This document shows positions 54,303 through 64,000 of a stretch of 64,000 nt of DNA, one piece after another. Position numbers and translations under genes: made by a program. The notes under the pieces were generated by a model, which saw nothing but the letters and a program-made list of their open reading frames with translations, had not been told where the DNA came from and made no database searches. The first letter of the stretch is position 1. Each line of letters opens with the position of its first letter. Source of the DNA: Burkholderia sp. lig30 (GTDB lineage: Bacteria > Pseudomonadota > Gammaproteobacteria > Burkholderiales > Burkholderiaceae). Location of the stretch: contig NZ_JGVW01000087.1 in assembly GCF_000687455.2 (NCBI RefSeq), positions 112,390 to 176,389 on the forward strand, written 5' to 3'.

Positions 54303-54421
54303 GCGCCCGTCTTTTTTACCCAATTTCACGAGATTTGTCGGCGGAGCAACACTTTTTTACCTTCGTCCTGCCGGCAGTTTGATATCGTGTGTTCCAGAGT
54401 GATTGCTTACCTGGAGATAGG

Positions 54422-54577
54422 ATGAATACGCACCTGCTGATTGGCCTCGGCGTCCTGTTTGGCGTGATCGGCGCCGCCGCGTCGCGCGAGTTGCTGCGCA
54501 CGATGAAGGCGCGGATGCAGCCGGTTCCGGTGCGGGTGCGTTCCGCGTCGGTCGCGGCGCAGCGCGCGCGCCGCTGA
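54422..54577 (+). CDS. Predicted 51-residue single-pass membrane protein
   Basis: A short ORF with a good ribosome site (CCTGGAG, 8 bp before the ATG). The product has one helix (about 5-20, LLIGLGVLFGVIGAAA) followed by a basic tail (RELLRTMKARMQPVPVRVR...). Coding frame and ribosome site support a real gene; no family is recognised. It faces the metallophosphoesterase gene, whose 3' end is 37 bp away. Confidence 0.6.
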   Translation: MNTHLLIGLGVLFGVIGAAASRELLRTMKARMQPVPVRVRSASVAAQRARR

Positions 54578-54614
54578 GCGCTGCGCCAGCCGCTGTCATG
54601 AGCGTGAGCCGGCT

Positions 54615-55448
54615 CTAGTCGAGCGTCACGACCTTGTCCCACGAGAACGCGAGGTTCTCCCGTTCGCCGGTGCGCCGGTGGATGTAGCCGCGCGGGTTGC
54701 AGACGACGCGCGTGCCGTCCCCGGTGCGGTAATCGAATGAAGTATGCGTGTGGCCGTGCACCCACAGGGCGACGGGCGCACGCACCAGTCCCGCCAGATC
54801 GTTGATGAAACCGGCCGACACCGGGTCGTGCGCGTAGCGCTCGGCCAGCGACTGCCTGTGCGGCGCGTGATGCGTGACGACGATCGTCTTGCCGGCGAAC
54901 GGCGTCGCCAGCTGCGACTCGAGCCACGCGCGTGCGTGGCGGTGCAGCGCGAGCGAATCGGCCGGCGTGAAGTCCCGCTCGGCGCGTTCGGCCGGCGTTT
55001 CGTGCAGCGCCGCGTCGTGCGGCCACGTCACCTGGATCAATCCCCTGAAATCGAGCATCGCGCGCGACGACGCGTCGATCGCGTTCGCGATGCTCGCGTC
55101 GTCCGCGCCGAACAGCGCGAAATCCGTCCACAGCGTCGTGCCGAGCACGCGAAAGCGCTGCGCGGGATCGACGTATACGTCGTTGTTCAGGTAATGGACG
55201 TTGTCGAGCGTGCGCGCCGCGTCGCGCATGGCGGACTCGAGCGCGCCGAATTCGCCGTCGTAGTATTCGTGGTTGCCGGGCACGTAGATCACCGGCACGT
55301 CCGGATCGAACGTCTCGGCGGCCCAGCGCAGGCCTTCCGCATGATTGTGGATGTCGCCCGCCAGCACGACGAGATCCGCCGCCGCGTGCGGAATCGCGTC
55401 GGGCAGGTTGCCTTCGAGATGCAGGTCGGACAGTACGCGGACTTTCAC
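54615..55448 (-). CDS. Calcineurin-type metallophosphoesterase
   Basis: A 277-residue enzyme with the five metallophosphoesterase blocks: VLSDLHLEG (D-x-H), VVLAGDIHNH (GDxxD-like), VPGNHEYYDG (GNHE), VTHHAPHRQS (second His pair) and HGHTHTSFDY (GHTH). These bind a dinuclear metal centre. The substrate is unknown; UDP-2,3-diacylglucosamine hydrolase or cyclic nucleotide phosphodiesterase activity cannot be assigned from sequence. The ATG at 55448 starts MKVRVLSD. It follows the FAD-linked oxidase gene by 25 bp on the same strand. Confidence 0.9.
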   Translation of the reverse strand: MKVRVLSDLHLEGNLPDAIPHAAADLVVLAGDIHNHAEGLRWAAETFDPDVPVIYVPGNHEYYDGEFGALESAMRDAARTLDNVHYLNNDVYVDPAQRFRVLGTTLWTDFALFGADDASIANAIDASSRAMLDFRGLIQVTWPHDAALHETPAERAERDFTPADSLALHRHARAWLESQLATPFAGKTIVVTHHAPHRQSLAERYAHDPVSAGFINDLAGLVRAPVALWVHGHTHTSFDYRTGDGTRVVCNPRGYIHRRTGERENLAFSWDKVVTLD

Positions 55449-55473
55449 GGATATCGCTCCTTCGCCGATAGCG

Positions 55474-56895
55474 TCAGCGTAGCACTTTGCCGGGGTTCAT
55501 CAGGTTGTGCGGATCGAGCGCGGTCTTCAGCGCGCGCATCAGCCCGATCTCGACGGCCGTCTTGTAGCGCTGCGCGTCGTCGATCTTCAGTTGGCCGATG
55601 CCGTGCTCGGCGCTGATCGTGCCCCGATGGCGCTGCACGTTGTCGTAGACGATGCGGTTGATCGGTGTCTGATGCGCGGCGAGAAATGCCTTCGGATCGC
55701 CGCCGTCGGGCGTCTGCACGTTGTAGTGGAGGTTGCCGTCGCCGAGGTGGCCGAACGTGACCATCCGCGCGCCCGGCGCCGCCTGCTGGACCGCCGCGTC
55801 GGTCTCGTCGATGAAGCGGGCGATCGACGAGATCGGCACCGCGATGTCGTGCTTGATGTTCAGCCCTTCGTCGGCCTGCGCGAGCGGGATGTGCTCGCGC
55901 AGGTCCCAGAACGCGCGCGACTGTGCGAGGTTCTCCGCGACCACCGCATCGACGACGATGCCTGCTTCGAACGCCTCTTCCATCATCTTCTCGAACAGCG
56001 CGCGCGCGTGCGTCTCGCTTTCGTTGTCCGACAGTTCCAGCAGCACGGTTTGCGGGTGCGTGTGCGCGAACGGGTAGCGCAGTTGCGGATAGTGCTTCGC
56101 GACGAGCTGCATGCAGAAATCCGACATCAGCTCGAAGCCGGTCAGCAGTGGCCCGGCCGCGCGTTGCGCGAGCGCGAGGAAATCGAGCGCCGCGTGCGGC
56201 GATTCGAGTGCCGCGAGCGCGGTCACCTGCGCGGCGGGGCGCGGGTGCAGCTTCATCACGGCTGCGGTGATGATGCCGAGCGTGCCTTCGGCGCCGATGA
56301 ACAGGTCACGCAGGTCGTAGCCGGTGTTGTCCTTGCGCAGCCCGCGCAGCCCGTCCCAGATCTCGCCTTGCGCCGTCACGACTTCAAGCCCGAGGCACAG
56401 CTCGCGCGCGTTGCCGTAGCGCAGCACCGCCGTGCCGCCCGCGTTCGTCGCGAGGTTGCCGCCGATCGTGCAGCTGCCTTCGGCCGCCAGGCTCAGCGCA
56501 AACAGCCGGTCGGCTTCCTGCGCGCGGGCCTGCACGTCGGCGAGGATCACGCCGGCCTCGACGGTGATCGTGTTGTTGTGGGGATCGAGCGCGCGCACGC
56601 GGTTGAGCCGTGCGAGGCTCAGCACCGCCTGCGTGCCGCTCGCATCGGGCGTCGCGCCGCCGGCGAGGCCCGTGTTGCCGCCTTGCGGCACGAGCGCGAC
56701 GCCGTGCACGCCCGCGAGCTTCACGAGCGCCGCGACTTCTCCGGTATTCGCCGGCTTCAGCACCGCGCAGGCCGTGCCCTTGTAGCGTCGGCGCCAGTCG
56801 GTCAGGAACGGCTCGGTGTCGTGCGGGTCGGTCAGCACGTAGGCGTCGCCGATGGCCTGCCGGCATGCGGAAACGAATGCTTCGAAAGAGTTCAT
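55474..56895 (-). CDS. FAD-linked oxidase (GlcD/D-lactate or D-2-hydroxyglutarate dehydrogenase type)
   Basis: A 473-residue PCMH-fold flavoenzyme. The N-terminal FAD half has VALVPQGGNTGLAGGATP (the GGNTG FAD loop), EAGVILADVQ, and GSCTIGGNLATNAGG; the C-terminal cap has FGHLGDGNLHYN and the conserved end RGTISAEHGIGQLK...MNPGKVLR. These enzymes oxidise D-2-hydroxy acids (D-lactate, D-2-hydroxyglutarate or glycolate) and pass electrons on. GlcE/GlcF partners are absent, so a stand-alone D-2-hydroxyacid dehydrogenase is favoured. The ATG at 56895 is the family start. Confidence 0.93.
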   Translation of the reverse strand: MNSFEAFVSACRQAIGDAYVLTDPHDTEPFLTDWRRRYKGTACAVLKPANTGEVAALVKLAGVHGVALVPQGGNTGLAGGATPDASGTQAVLSLARLNRVRALDPHNNTITVEAGVILADVQARAQEADRLFALSLAAEGSCTIGGNLATNAGGTAVLRYGNARELCLGLEVVTAQGEIWDGLRGLRKDNTGYDLRDLFIGAEGTLGIITAAVMKLHPRPAAQVTALAALESPHAALDFLALAQRAAGPLLTGFELMSDFCMQLVAKHYPQLRYPFAHTHPQTVLLELSDNESETHARALFEKMMEEAFEAGIVVDAVVAENLAQSRAFWDLREHIPLAQADEGLNIKHDIAVPISSIARFIDETDAAVQQAAPGARMVTFGHLGDGNLHYNVQTPDGGDPKAFLAAHQTPINRIVYDNVQRHRGTISAEHGIGQLKIDDAQRYKTAVEIGLMRALKTALDPHNLMNPGKVLR

Positions 56896-56915
56896 GACGT
56901 TCGGTCGCAAAAGGG

Positions 56916-59313
<2,398 letters not shown>

Positions 59314-59328
59314 TGCCGCGGGCGGGCG

Positions 59329-59646
59329 TCAGAGCGGGATTTTCCCGGTGCAGATATCCTTGAACATGACCCAGTCGCCCATCAGGCTGTAGATCGGGTG
59401 GCGGAACGTGGCCGGACGGTTCTTCTCGAAGAAGAAGTGCCCGACCCACGCGAACGCGTAGCCGCACACGACGGCGGCCGGCAGCCAGAGCCAGTCGTCC
59501 GTCGCAAGTGCCATCGCGACGCAGCCGATCACGCCGAGCGAGCCGATGAAGTGCAGCCGTCGTGACGTCGGGTGCTGGTGTTCGTTCAGGTAGTACGGGT
59601 AGAAATCCGCGAAGCTGGCGAAATGCTCCGAATGCGAATGCGCCAT
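59329..59646 (-). CDS. DUF962/Mpo1-like membrane protein
   Basis: A 105-residue protein with FYPYYLNEHQHPTSRRLHFIGS (His-rich DUF962 opening), two hydrophobic segments (about 33-49, 54-68) and VGHFFFEKNRPATFRHPIYSLMGD, the conserved Mpo1 block. Fungal Mpo1 is an Fe(II) 2-hydroxy fatty-acid dioxygenase and the conserved His residues would hold iron; bacterial members are uncharacterised. The 3' end is only 15 bp from the convergent yihY-type gene. Confidence 0.85.
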   Translation of the reverse strand: MAHSHSEHFASFADFYPYYLNEHQHPTSRRLHFIGSLGVIGCVAMALATDDWLWLPAAVVCGYAFAWVGHFFFEKNRPATFRHPIYSLMGDWVMFKDICTGKIPL

Positions 59647-59797
59647 GATCGTCTCCTCGGGCGCGCGGGTGATGCGGACATTGTGCGGCGCGCGGGGAGC
59701 GCGGGCAAGCGCGCCGCGTTCCCGCCCCGCTTTCCTTTTGGCAGGCTTTCCGATAGGATCGAAAGCCGGTTTTGCATATATGCATGAGGGGACTACG

Positions 59798-60265
59798 ATG
59801 CGCGTCAGCGACATTCTGAAAGTGAAGGGCAACACCCTGTATACGGTGACGCCCGATAAGCCGCTGCGCGAAGCGGTCGATACGATGGCCGAGCACGACA
59901 TCGGCTCGCTGGTGGTGATGGAGTACGGCGATCTCGTCGGGATGCTGACGTTCCGCGAAATCATCATGCGGCTGCGCGAGAACGGCGGCAGCATCGGCGA
60001 CGTGCAGGTACGCAAGGTGATGGACGAGCCGCTCACGTGCACGCCGGAAACGGACGTCAACGAAGTGCGCCGGATGATGCTCGAGCGCCACGCGCGCTAC
60101 ATGCCGGTGCTCGACCAGCGGATGCTGATGGGCGTGATCTCGTTCTACGACGTCGCGAAGACGGTCGTCGAGGCGCAGAGCTTCGAGAACCGGATGCTGA
60201 AGGCGTACATCCGCGACTGGCCGGACGCCGAATCCGAATCCGAAGAGAAGCCGCTCGCCGGCTGA
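59798..60265 (+). CDS. CBS-domain protein
   Basis: A 155-residue protein made of two CBS motifs (about 8-62, TPDKPLREAVDTMAEHDIGSLVV, and 74-128, TPETDVNEVRRMMLERHARYMPV) forming one Bateman module; these bind adenosyl ligands. No catalytic domain is attached, so it is a stand-alone energy or AMP sensor of unknown target. GAGGGG lies 8 bp before the ATG at 59798; an upstream ATG at 59780 is less likely. The 139-bp gap to the next gene holds nothing recognisable. Confidence 0.9.
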   Translation: MRVSDILKVKGNTLYTVTPDKPLREAVDTMAEHDIGSLVVMEYGDLVGMLTFREIIMRLRENGGSIGDVQVRKVMDEPLTCTPETDVNEVRRMMLERHARYMPVLDQRMLMGVISFYDVAKTVVEAQSFENRMLKAYIRDWPDAESESEEKPLAG

Positions 60266-60404
60266 GCGCGGCGCGCCCGCCCGCATCCGGCGCGGGCGCA
60301 TTCGTCCAGTGCGCGGCGCAGGTTTCGTTCGTGAATCCGGCACTGCCTTTCTTCCGTCAACCTGACCCGCGCAGCGTCGCCGAGACGGCGCGCGCGCATT
60401 GCGC

Positions 60405-62339
60405 ATGAGCGATCACACGTCAGCCACGTCCGCGCGTCACGATGAGCGGCGCGCACACGCCTCCCAGTTCGACCTGCTGCGCGAACGCCGTTTCGCGCCG
60501 TTCTTCACGACCCAGTTCCTCGGCGCGCTGAACGACAACGTCTTCAAGATCGGTTTCACGTCGCTCGTCACCTATCAGGCCGCGCGCTTTTCCGGCGTCG
60601 ACGCGAAGACCGCCGCGTTCCTGATTTCCGCAATCTTCATCCTGCCGTTCGTGCTGTTTTCGGCGACGTCCGGGCAGATCGCCGACAAGTACGACAAGGC
60701 GCGGCTCACGCGCTTCGTGAAGAGCTTCGAGATCGTGCTGATGCTGGTCGGCGCGGCGGGCTTCGTCACGCACGGCGCGCCGCTCCTGTACCTGTGCACG
60801 TTCATGATGGGCATGCACTCGACGCTGTTCGGCCCGGTCAAGTATTCGTACCTGCCGCAGCACCTGAACGAACACGAGCTGGTCGGCGGCAACGGGCTCG
60901 TCGAGATGGGCACGTTCGTCGCGATCCTGGTCGGCACGATCGTCGGCGGGGCCGCCGCGGGGCTGGCCGGCCGCGGCGAGCTGGTGCTCGCGGCGAGTTG
61001 CGTGACGATCGCGCTCGCCGGGCGCATCGCGGCGCAGCGCGTGCCGTCCACGCCCGCGCCGCAGGCGGATCTCGCGATCAACTGGAATCCGTTCAGCGAG
61101 ACGTGGCGCAATCTCGCGCTCGCGCGCCAGAACCGCACCGTGTTCCTGAGCCTGCTCGGCATTTCGTGGCTCTGGTTCGTCGGCGCGACGTTCCTCACGT
61201 CGTTCTTCAATTTCGCGAAGGACGTGCTGTCGGCGAGCCCCGACGTCGTCACGATCCTGCTCGCGACGTTCTCGGTCGGCATCGGCATCGGTTCGCTGCT
61301 GTGCGAGCGGCTGTCGCGGCGGCGCGTCGAGATCGGCCTCGTGCCGCTCGGCTCGATCGGCATCAGCGCGTTCGCGATCGAGCTGTATGCCGCGAGCCAC
61401 GCGCTGCAGCCCGCGGGCCATCTGCTGTCGGTCGGCGAATTCCTGTCCGGCGCGCGCCACTGGCGCATCCTGGCCGACCTGTTCCTGCTCGCGATGTTCG
61501 GCGGGTTCTACAGCGTGCCGCTCTATGCGCTGATCCAGAGCCGCAGCGTGCCGACGCACCGCGCGCGGATCATCGCCGCGAACAACATCCTCAACGCGCT
61601 CTTCATGATCGTCTCCGCGCTGATGGCGATGGGCCTGACCAGGGCCGGCGTCGGCATTCCGGGGATCTTCCTCGTCACCGGGCTCCTCAACATCGCCGTC
61701 GCGCTGTACATCTACCTGCTCGTGCCGGAATTCCTGCTGCGCTTCGTCGCGTGGGTGCTGGTGCACACGTTCTACCGGGTCCGGCTCGTGCATGCGGAGC
61801 GGATTCCGGAACAGGGCGGCGCGCTGCTCGTGTGCAATCACGTCAGCTATGTCGACGCGCTGGTGCTGGCCGCCGCGAGCCCGCGGCCGATCCGATTCGT
61901 GATGGATCACCGGATCTTCTCGACGCGGTTCGCGAGCTGGGTGTTCCGGCACGCGAAGGCGATCCCGATCGCGCCGCGGCACGAGAACCCCGAATTGCTC
62001 GCGCGCGCGTACGAGGCGTGCGAGGCGGCGCTCGGCGACGGCGAGCTGGTGTGCATCTTCCCGGAAGGCAAGCTGACCAAGACCGGCGACATCAATCCGT
62101 TTCACCACGGCGTGACGGAAATTCTCGGCCGCACGCAGGCGCCGGTGATTCCGATGGCGCTGCGCGGCCTGTGGGGCAGCGTGTTCTCGCGGCATGCCGA
62201 CGCGCGCTGGCCGCGCCCGGTGAAACGGGGTGTGATGAGCCGCCTGACGCTCGCGGTCGGCGAGCCGATACCGGTGACGGTCGCGACGCCGGAGCGGCTG
62301 CAGGCCGCCGTGGCCGAACTGCGCGGCGCGCGCAAATGA
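60405..62339 (+). CDS. LplT-like transporter fused to a PlsC-type acyltransferase
   Basis: A 644-residue two-domain protein. Residues about 25-425 are an MFS lysophospholipid-transporter-like domain (FTTQFLGALNDNVFKIGFTSLV opening, the LplT hallmark FLGALNDN). Residues about 440-644 are a glycerol-phosphate acyltransferase domain with NHVSYVD (NHxxxxD motif I), FPEGKLTKTG (motif III, FPEG) and VIPMALRGLW (motif IV). In E. coli the transporter LplT and acyltransferase Aas are separate; here both are in one chain, without the Aas acyl-ACP synthetase. It should move lyso-phospholipid inward and reacylate it. The ATG at 60405 is preferred over 60399. Confidence 0.92.
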   Translation: MSDHTSATSARHDERRAHASQFDLLRERRFAPFFTTQFLGALNDNVFKIGFTSLVTYQAARFSGVDAKTAAFLISAIFILPFVLFSATSGQIADKYDKARLTRFVKSFEIVLMLVGAAGFVTHGAPLLYLCTFMMGMHSTLFGPVKYSYLPQHLNEHELVGGNGLVEMGTFVAILVGTIVGGAAAGLAGRGELVLAASCVTIALAGRIAAQRVPSTPAPQADLAINWNPFSETWRNLALARQNRTVFLSLLGISWLWFVGATFLTSFFNFAKDVLSASPDVVTILLATFSVGIGIGSLLCERLSRRRVEIGLVPLGSIGISAFAIELYAASHALQPAGHLLSVGEFLSGARHWRILADLFLLAMFGGFYSVPLYALIQSRSVPTHRARIIAANNILNALFMIVSALMAMGLTRAGVGIPGIFLVTGLLNIAVALYIYLLVPEFLLRFVAWVLVHTFYRVRLVHAERIPEQGGALLVCNHVSYVDALVLAAASPRPIRFVMDHRIFSTRFASWVFRHAKAIPIAPRHENPELLARAYEACEAALGDGELVCIFPEGKLTKTGDINPFHHGVTEILGRTQAPVIPMALRGLWGSVFSRHADARWPRPVKRGVMSRLTLAVGEPIPVTVATPERLQAAVAELRGARK

Positions 62340-62346
62340 CGCCGGA

Positions 62347-62381
62347 CCGGCCGCGGGCCGCATCGCGCGGCCCGCGGCCGG
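62347..62381. terminator. 14-bp hairpin after the LplT-PlsC gene
   Basis: CCGGCCGCGGGCCG (62347-62360) pairs with CGGCCCGCGGCCGG (62368-62381) with a 7-base loop, 7 bp past the stop codon and upstream of the aroC -10 (CATAAT, 62394-62399). No U-run. Confidence 0.6.
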
Positions 62382-62393
62382 CGGGACGGCTGG

Positions 62394-62399
62394 CATAAT
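62394..62399 (+). promoter_or_regulatory. -10 box candidate for aroC
   Basis: CATAAT (62394-62399), 36 bp before the aroC ATG, in a GC-rich context. No -35 identified. Confidence 0.35.
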
Positions 62400-62435
62400 A
62401 GCGATTTTCCCGACTTCTCTTTGGGCGGTTCCACC

Positions 62436-63536
62436 ATGTCCGGCAATACCCTCGGCACGCTTTTCACTGTCACGACTTTCGGCGAGTCGCATGGCCCCGC
62501 GATCGGCTGCGTGATCGACGGGTGCCCGCCCGGGATGGCGCTCGCCGAAGCCGACATCCAGATCGAGCTGGACCGTCGCAAGCCCGGCACGTCGCGGCAC
62601 GTCACGCAACGGCAGGAGGCCGATCAGGTCGAGATCCTGTCCGGGGTGTTCGACGGGCTGACGACCGGCGCGCCGATTGCGCTGCTGATCCGCAATACCG
62701 ACCAGCGCAGCAAGGATTACGGCAATATCGTCGAGACGTTCCGGCCGGGCCATGCCGATTACACGTATTGGCAGAAATACGGCATCCGCGACTACCGCGG
62801 CGGCGGCCGCTCGTCCGCGCGCCTGACCGCGCCGATCGTCGGCGCGGGCGCGGTCGCGAAGAAGTGGCTGCGCGAGCGCTTCGGCGTCGAGGTGCGCGGC
62901 TACATGAGCGCGCTCGGCGAGATCGACGTGCCGTTCGTCGACTGGTCGGAGGTTCACGAGAACCCGTTCTTCGCCCCGAACGCCGAGATCGTCCCGCAGC
63001 TCGAAGCGTACATGGATGCGCTGCGCAAGGATGGCGATTCGATCGGCGCGCGCATCGACGTGGTAGCGTCGGGCGTGCCGGTCGGGTGGGGCGAGCCGGT
63101 GTTCGACCGGCTGGATGCGGACATCGCGCACGCGATGATGAGCATCAACGCAGTGAAGGGCGTCGAGATCGGCGCAGGCTTCCGCAGCGTCGCGCAACGC
63201 GGCTCGGTGCACGGTGACGAACTGACGCCGGAAGGCTTCGTCGGCAACCACGCCGGCGGCGTGCTCGGCGGCATTTCCACCGGGCAGGACATCACGGTGT
63301 CGATCGCGATCAAGCCGACGTCGAGCATTCGCACGCCGCGCCGCTCGATCAACAAGGACGGCGAGCCGGCGACGGTCGAGACCTTCGGCCGTCACGATCC
63401 GTGTGTCGGTATCCGTGCCACGCCTATCGCCGAGTCGATGCTGGCGCTGGTGCTGGTCGACCACGCGCTGCGCCATCGCGCGCAATGCGGCGACGTCGAA
63501 ACCCGGACGCCGAAGATCGCCGCGAGCGCGACCTGA
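62436..63536 (+). CDS. aroC: Chorismate synthase
   Basis: A 366-residue FMN-dependent lyase making chorismate from EPSP, the last shikimate step. [21 protein letters not shown] (signature 1), [20 protein letters not shown] (signature 2) and [17 protein letters not shown] (signature 3) are all intact. Length and ends match the proteobacterial enzyme (361 aa in E. coli). The ATG at 62436 begins [10 protein letters not shown]. No aro neighbour is nearby. It is followed by a strong bidirectional terminator. Confidence 0.98.
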   Translation: MSGNTLGTLFTVTTFGESHGPAIGCVIDGCPPGMALAEADIQIELDRRKPGTSRHVTQRQEADQVEILSGVFDGLTTGAPIALLIRNTDQRSKDYGNIVETFRPGHADYTYWQKYGIRDYRGGGRSSARLTAPIVGAGAVAKKWLRERFGVEVRGYMSALGEIDVPFVDWSEVHENPFFAPNAEIVPQLEAYMDALRKDGDSIGARIDVVASGVPVGWGEPVFDRLDADIAHAMMSINAVKGVEIGAGFRSVAQRGSVHGDELTPEGFVGNHAGGVLGGISTGQDITVSIAIKPTSSIRTPRRSINKDGEPATVETFGRHDPCVGIRATPIAESMLALVLVDHALRHRAQCGDVETRTPKIAASAT

Positions 63537-63622
63537 GCCGGGCATGCGGCCGGGTGCGGCCGCATGCGTCGGATGCGCGCGGCGCGCCAGTCGCGTGGCC
63601 GGCCGTCGCGTCGAACCCATGA

Positions 63623-63659
63623 AAACGGGGCGCTGCATCGAGCAGCGCCCCGTTTCGTT
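63623..63659. terminator. Bidirectional terminator between aroC and ETF-QO
   Basis: AAACGGGGCGCTGC (63623-63636) pairs with GCAGCGCCCCGTTT (63642-63655) around ATCGA: a 14-bp stem followed by CGTTTT on the plus strand and preceded by AAAA on the left. Flanking genes are convergent. Confidence 0.85.
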
Positions 63660-63717
63660 TTCCGCGTCGCCGGGCGGCGACGCGTCGGCGCCGCATCGTG
63701 CGGCGCCGTGCATTGCG

Positions 63718-64000
63718 TCACATGTTCGGATAGTTCGGCCCGCCGCCGCCTTCCGGCGTGACCCACACGATGTTCTGCGTCGGGTCCTTGATGTCGCAGG
63801 TCTTGCAGTGCACGCAGTTCTGCGCGTTGATCACCAGCCGGTCGCTGCCGTCGTCGTTCTTGACGAACTCGTACACCGCCGCCGGACAGAACCGGCTCTC
63901 CGGGCCCGCGTAGGTGCGCAGGTTCACGTCCACCGGCACGCTCGCATCCTTCAGCGTCAGGTGCGCCGGCTGGTTCTCTTCGTGGTTCGTGTTCGAGATG
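63718..64000 (-). CDS. Electron transfer flavoprotein-ubiquinone oxidoreductase, C-terminal part
   Basis: The minus-strand frame is open from the right edge to the stop at 63718; about 93 residues are visible. FCPAAVYEF, then [20 protein letters not shown] and [10 protein letters not shown] are the C-terminal 4Fe-4S ferredoxin domain of ETF-QO, with the four cluster Cys. The enzyme passes electrons from ETF (fatty-acid and amino-acid oxidation) to ubiquinone in the inner membrane. Upstream ([16 protein letters not shown]) fits the same protein; the flavin domain lies outside the window. Confidence 0.95.
   Translation of the reverse strand, partial: ISNTNHEENQPAHLTLKDASVPVDVNLRTYAGPESRFCPAAVYEFVKNDDGSDRLVINAQNCVHCKTCDIKDPTQNIVWVTPEGGGGPNYPNM

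Noticed and set aside
60420..63713. 1097-codon open frame on the minus strand across LplT-PlsC and aroC
   Set aside because: GC-rich codon bias leaves long antisense frames. The composition is Arg/Ala/Asp-rich with no domain, and both sense-strand genes are complete and recognisable.

Overview
The window is high-GC, densely coding DNA with many 4-bp start/stop overlaps. Every confidently recognised housekeeping protein reads like a Burkholderia (probably Burkholderia cepacia complex) chromosome 1 protein. The genus is an inference from protein character and gene repertoire; no rRNA or tRNA gene was seen to anchor it.

Layout. (1) 1-12229: a plus-strand cellulose operon in the order bcsZ (left-truncated), bcsC, bcsE, bcsF, bcsQ, bcsA, bcsG, bcsR. 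It combines the synthase, the secretion scaffold and pore, the c-di-GMP sensor BcsE and the BcsF/BcsG phosphoethanolamine-modification genes. bcsB is not in the window and probably lies to the left. (2) 12230-13735: a 1.5 kb scar with a MazF/MazE-like toxin-antitoxin pair, short repeats and remnants of an IS3-type insertion sequence. (3) 13736-19819: a lipoprotein phosphoesterase, a small exported protein, a NUDIX hydrolase, glnS and a class III CoA-transferase. (4) 20077-26476: alaS, a divergent LysR/MFS pair, a zinc-ribbon NUDIX protein, a 40-codon ORF and a hotdog thioesterase. (5) 26487-30076: a branched-chain-amino-acid-type ABC importer (two permeases, two ATPases) without a binding protein. 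(6) 30077-31529: a lower-GC patch with an orphan, short Hcp and a small two-helix membrane protein. (7) 31530-37420: tusA, then a tight signalling operon of response regulator, LysM-FecR exported protein, CHASE2 sensor kinase and DUF4136 lipoprotein. (8) 37466-44724: galU, valS, uvrD and an MTA/SAH nucleosidase-like gene. (9) 44783-48126: an Fsr-type MFS transporter and a chemoreceptor. (10) 48311-54302: a four-gene efflux operon (outer-membrane factor, FUSC pump, DUF1656, HlyD adaptor) with a divergent LysR regulator and a perfect 16-bp palindrome between them. (11) 54422-64000: a small membrane protein, a metallophosphoesterase, an FAD-linked oxidase, DUF2069, WrbA, YihY, a DUF962 protein, a CBS protein, an LplT-PlsC fusion, aroC, and the C-terminus of ETF-ubiquinone oxidoreductase at the right edge.

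How the parts relate. galU makes UDP-glucose, the substrate of BcsA. BcsE, and the PilZ domain of BcsA, tie cellulose output to c-di-GMP, and all four BcsG active-site positions known from E. coli are conserved, so a phosphoethanolamine cellulose is predicted. The least-explained elements are the LysM-FecR/CHASE2 two-component operon, the orphan Hcp patch, the binding-protein-less ABC importer whose second ATPase has Arg for the Walker A Lys, and a BcsZ with Asn at the position of the E. coli catalytic Asp. Starts were chosen by Shine-Dalgarno match, overlap with the upstream gene and family N-terminus. Domain calls come from reading the translated sequence, not from database searches.
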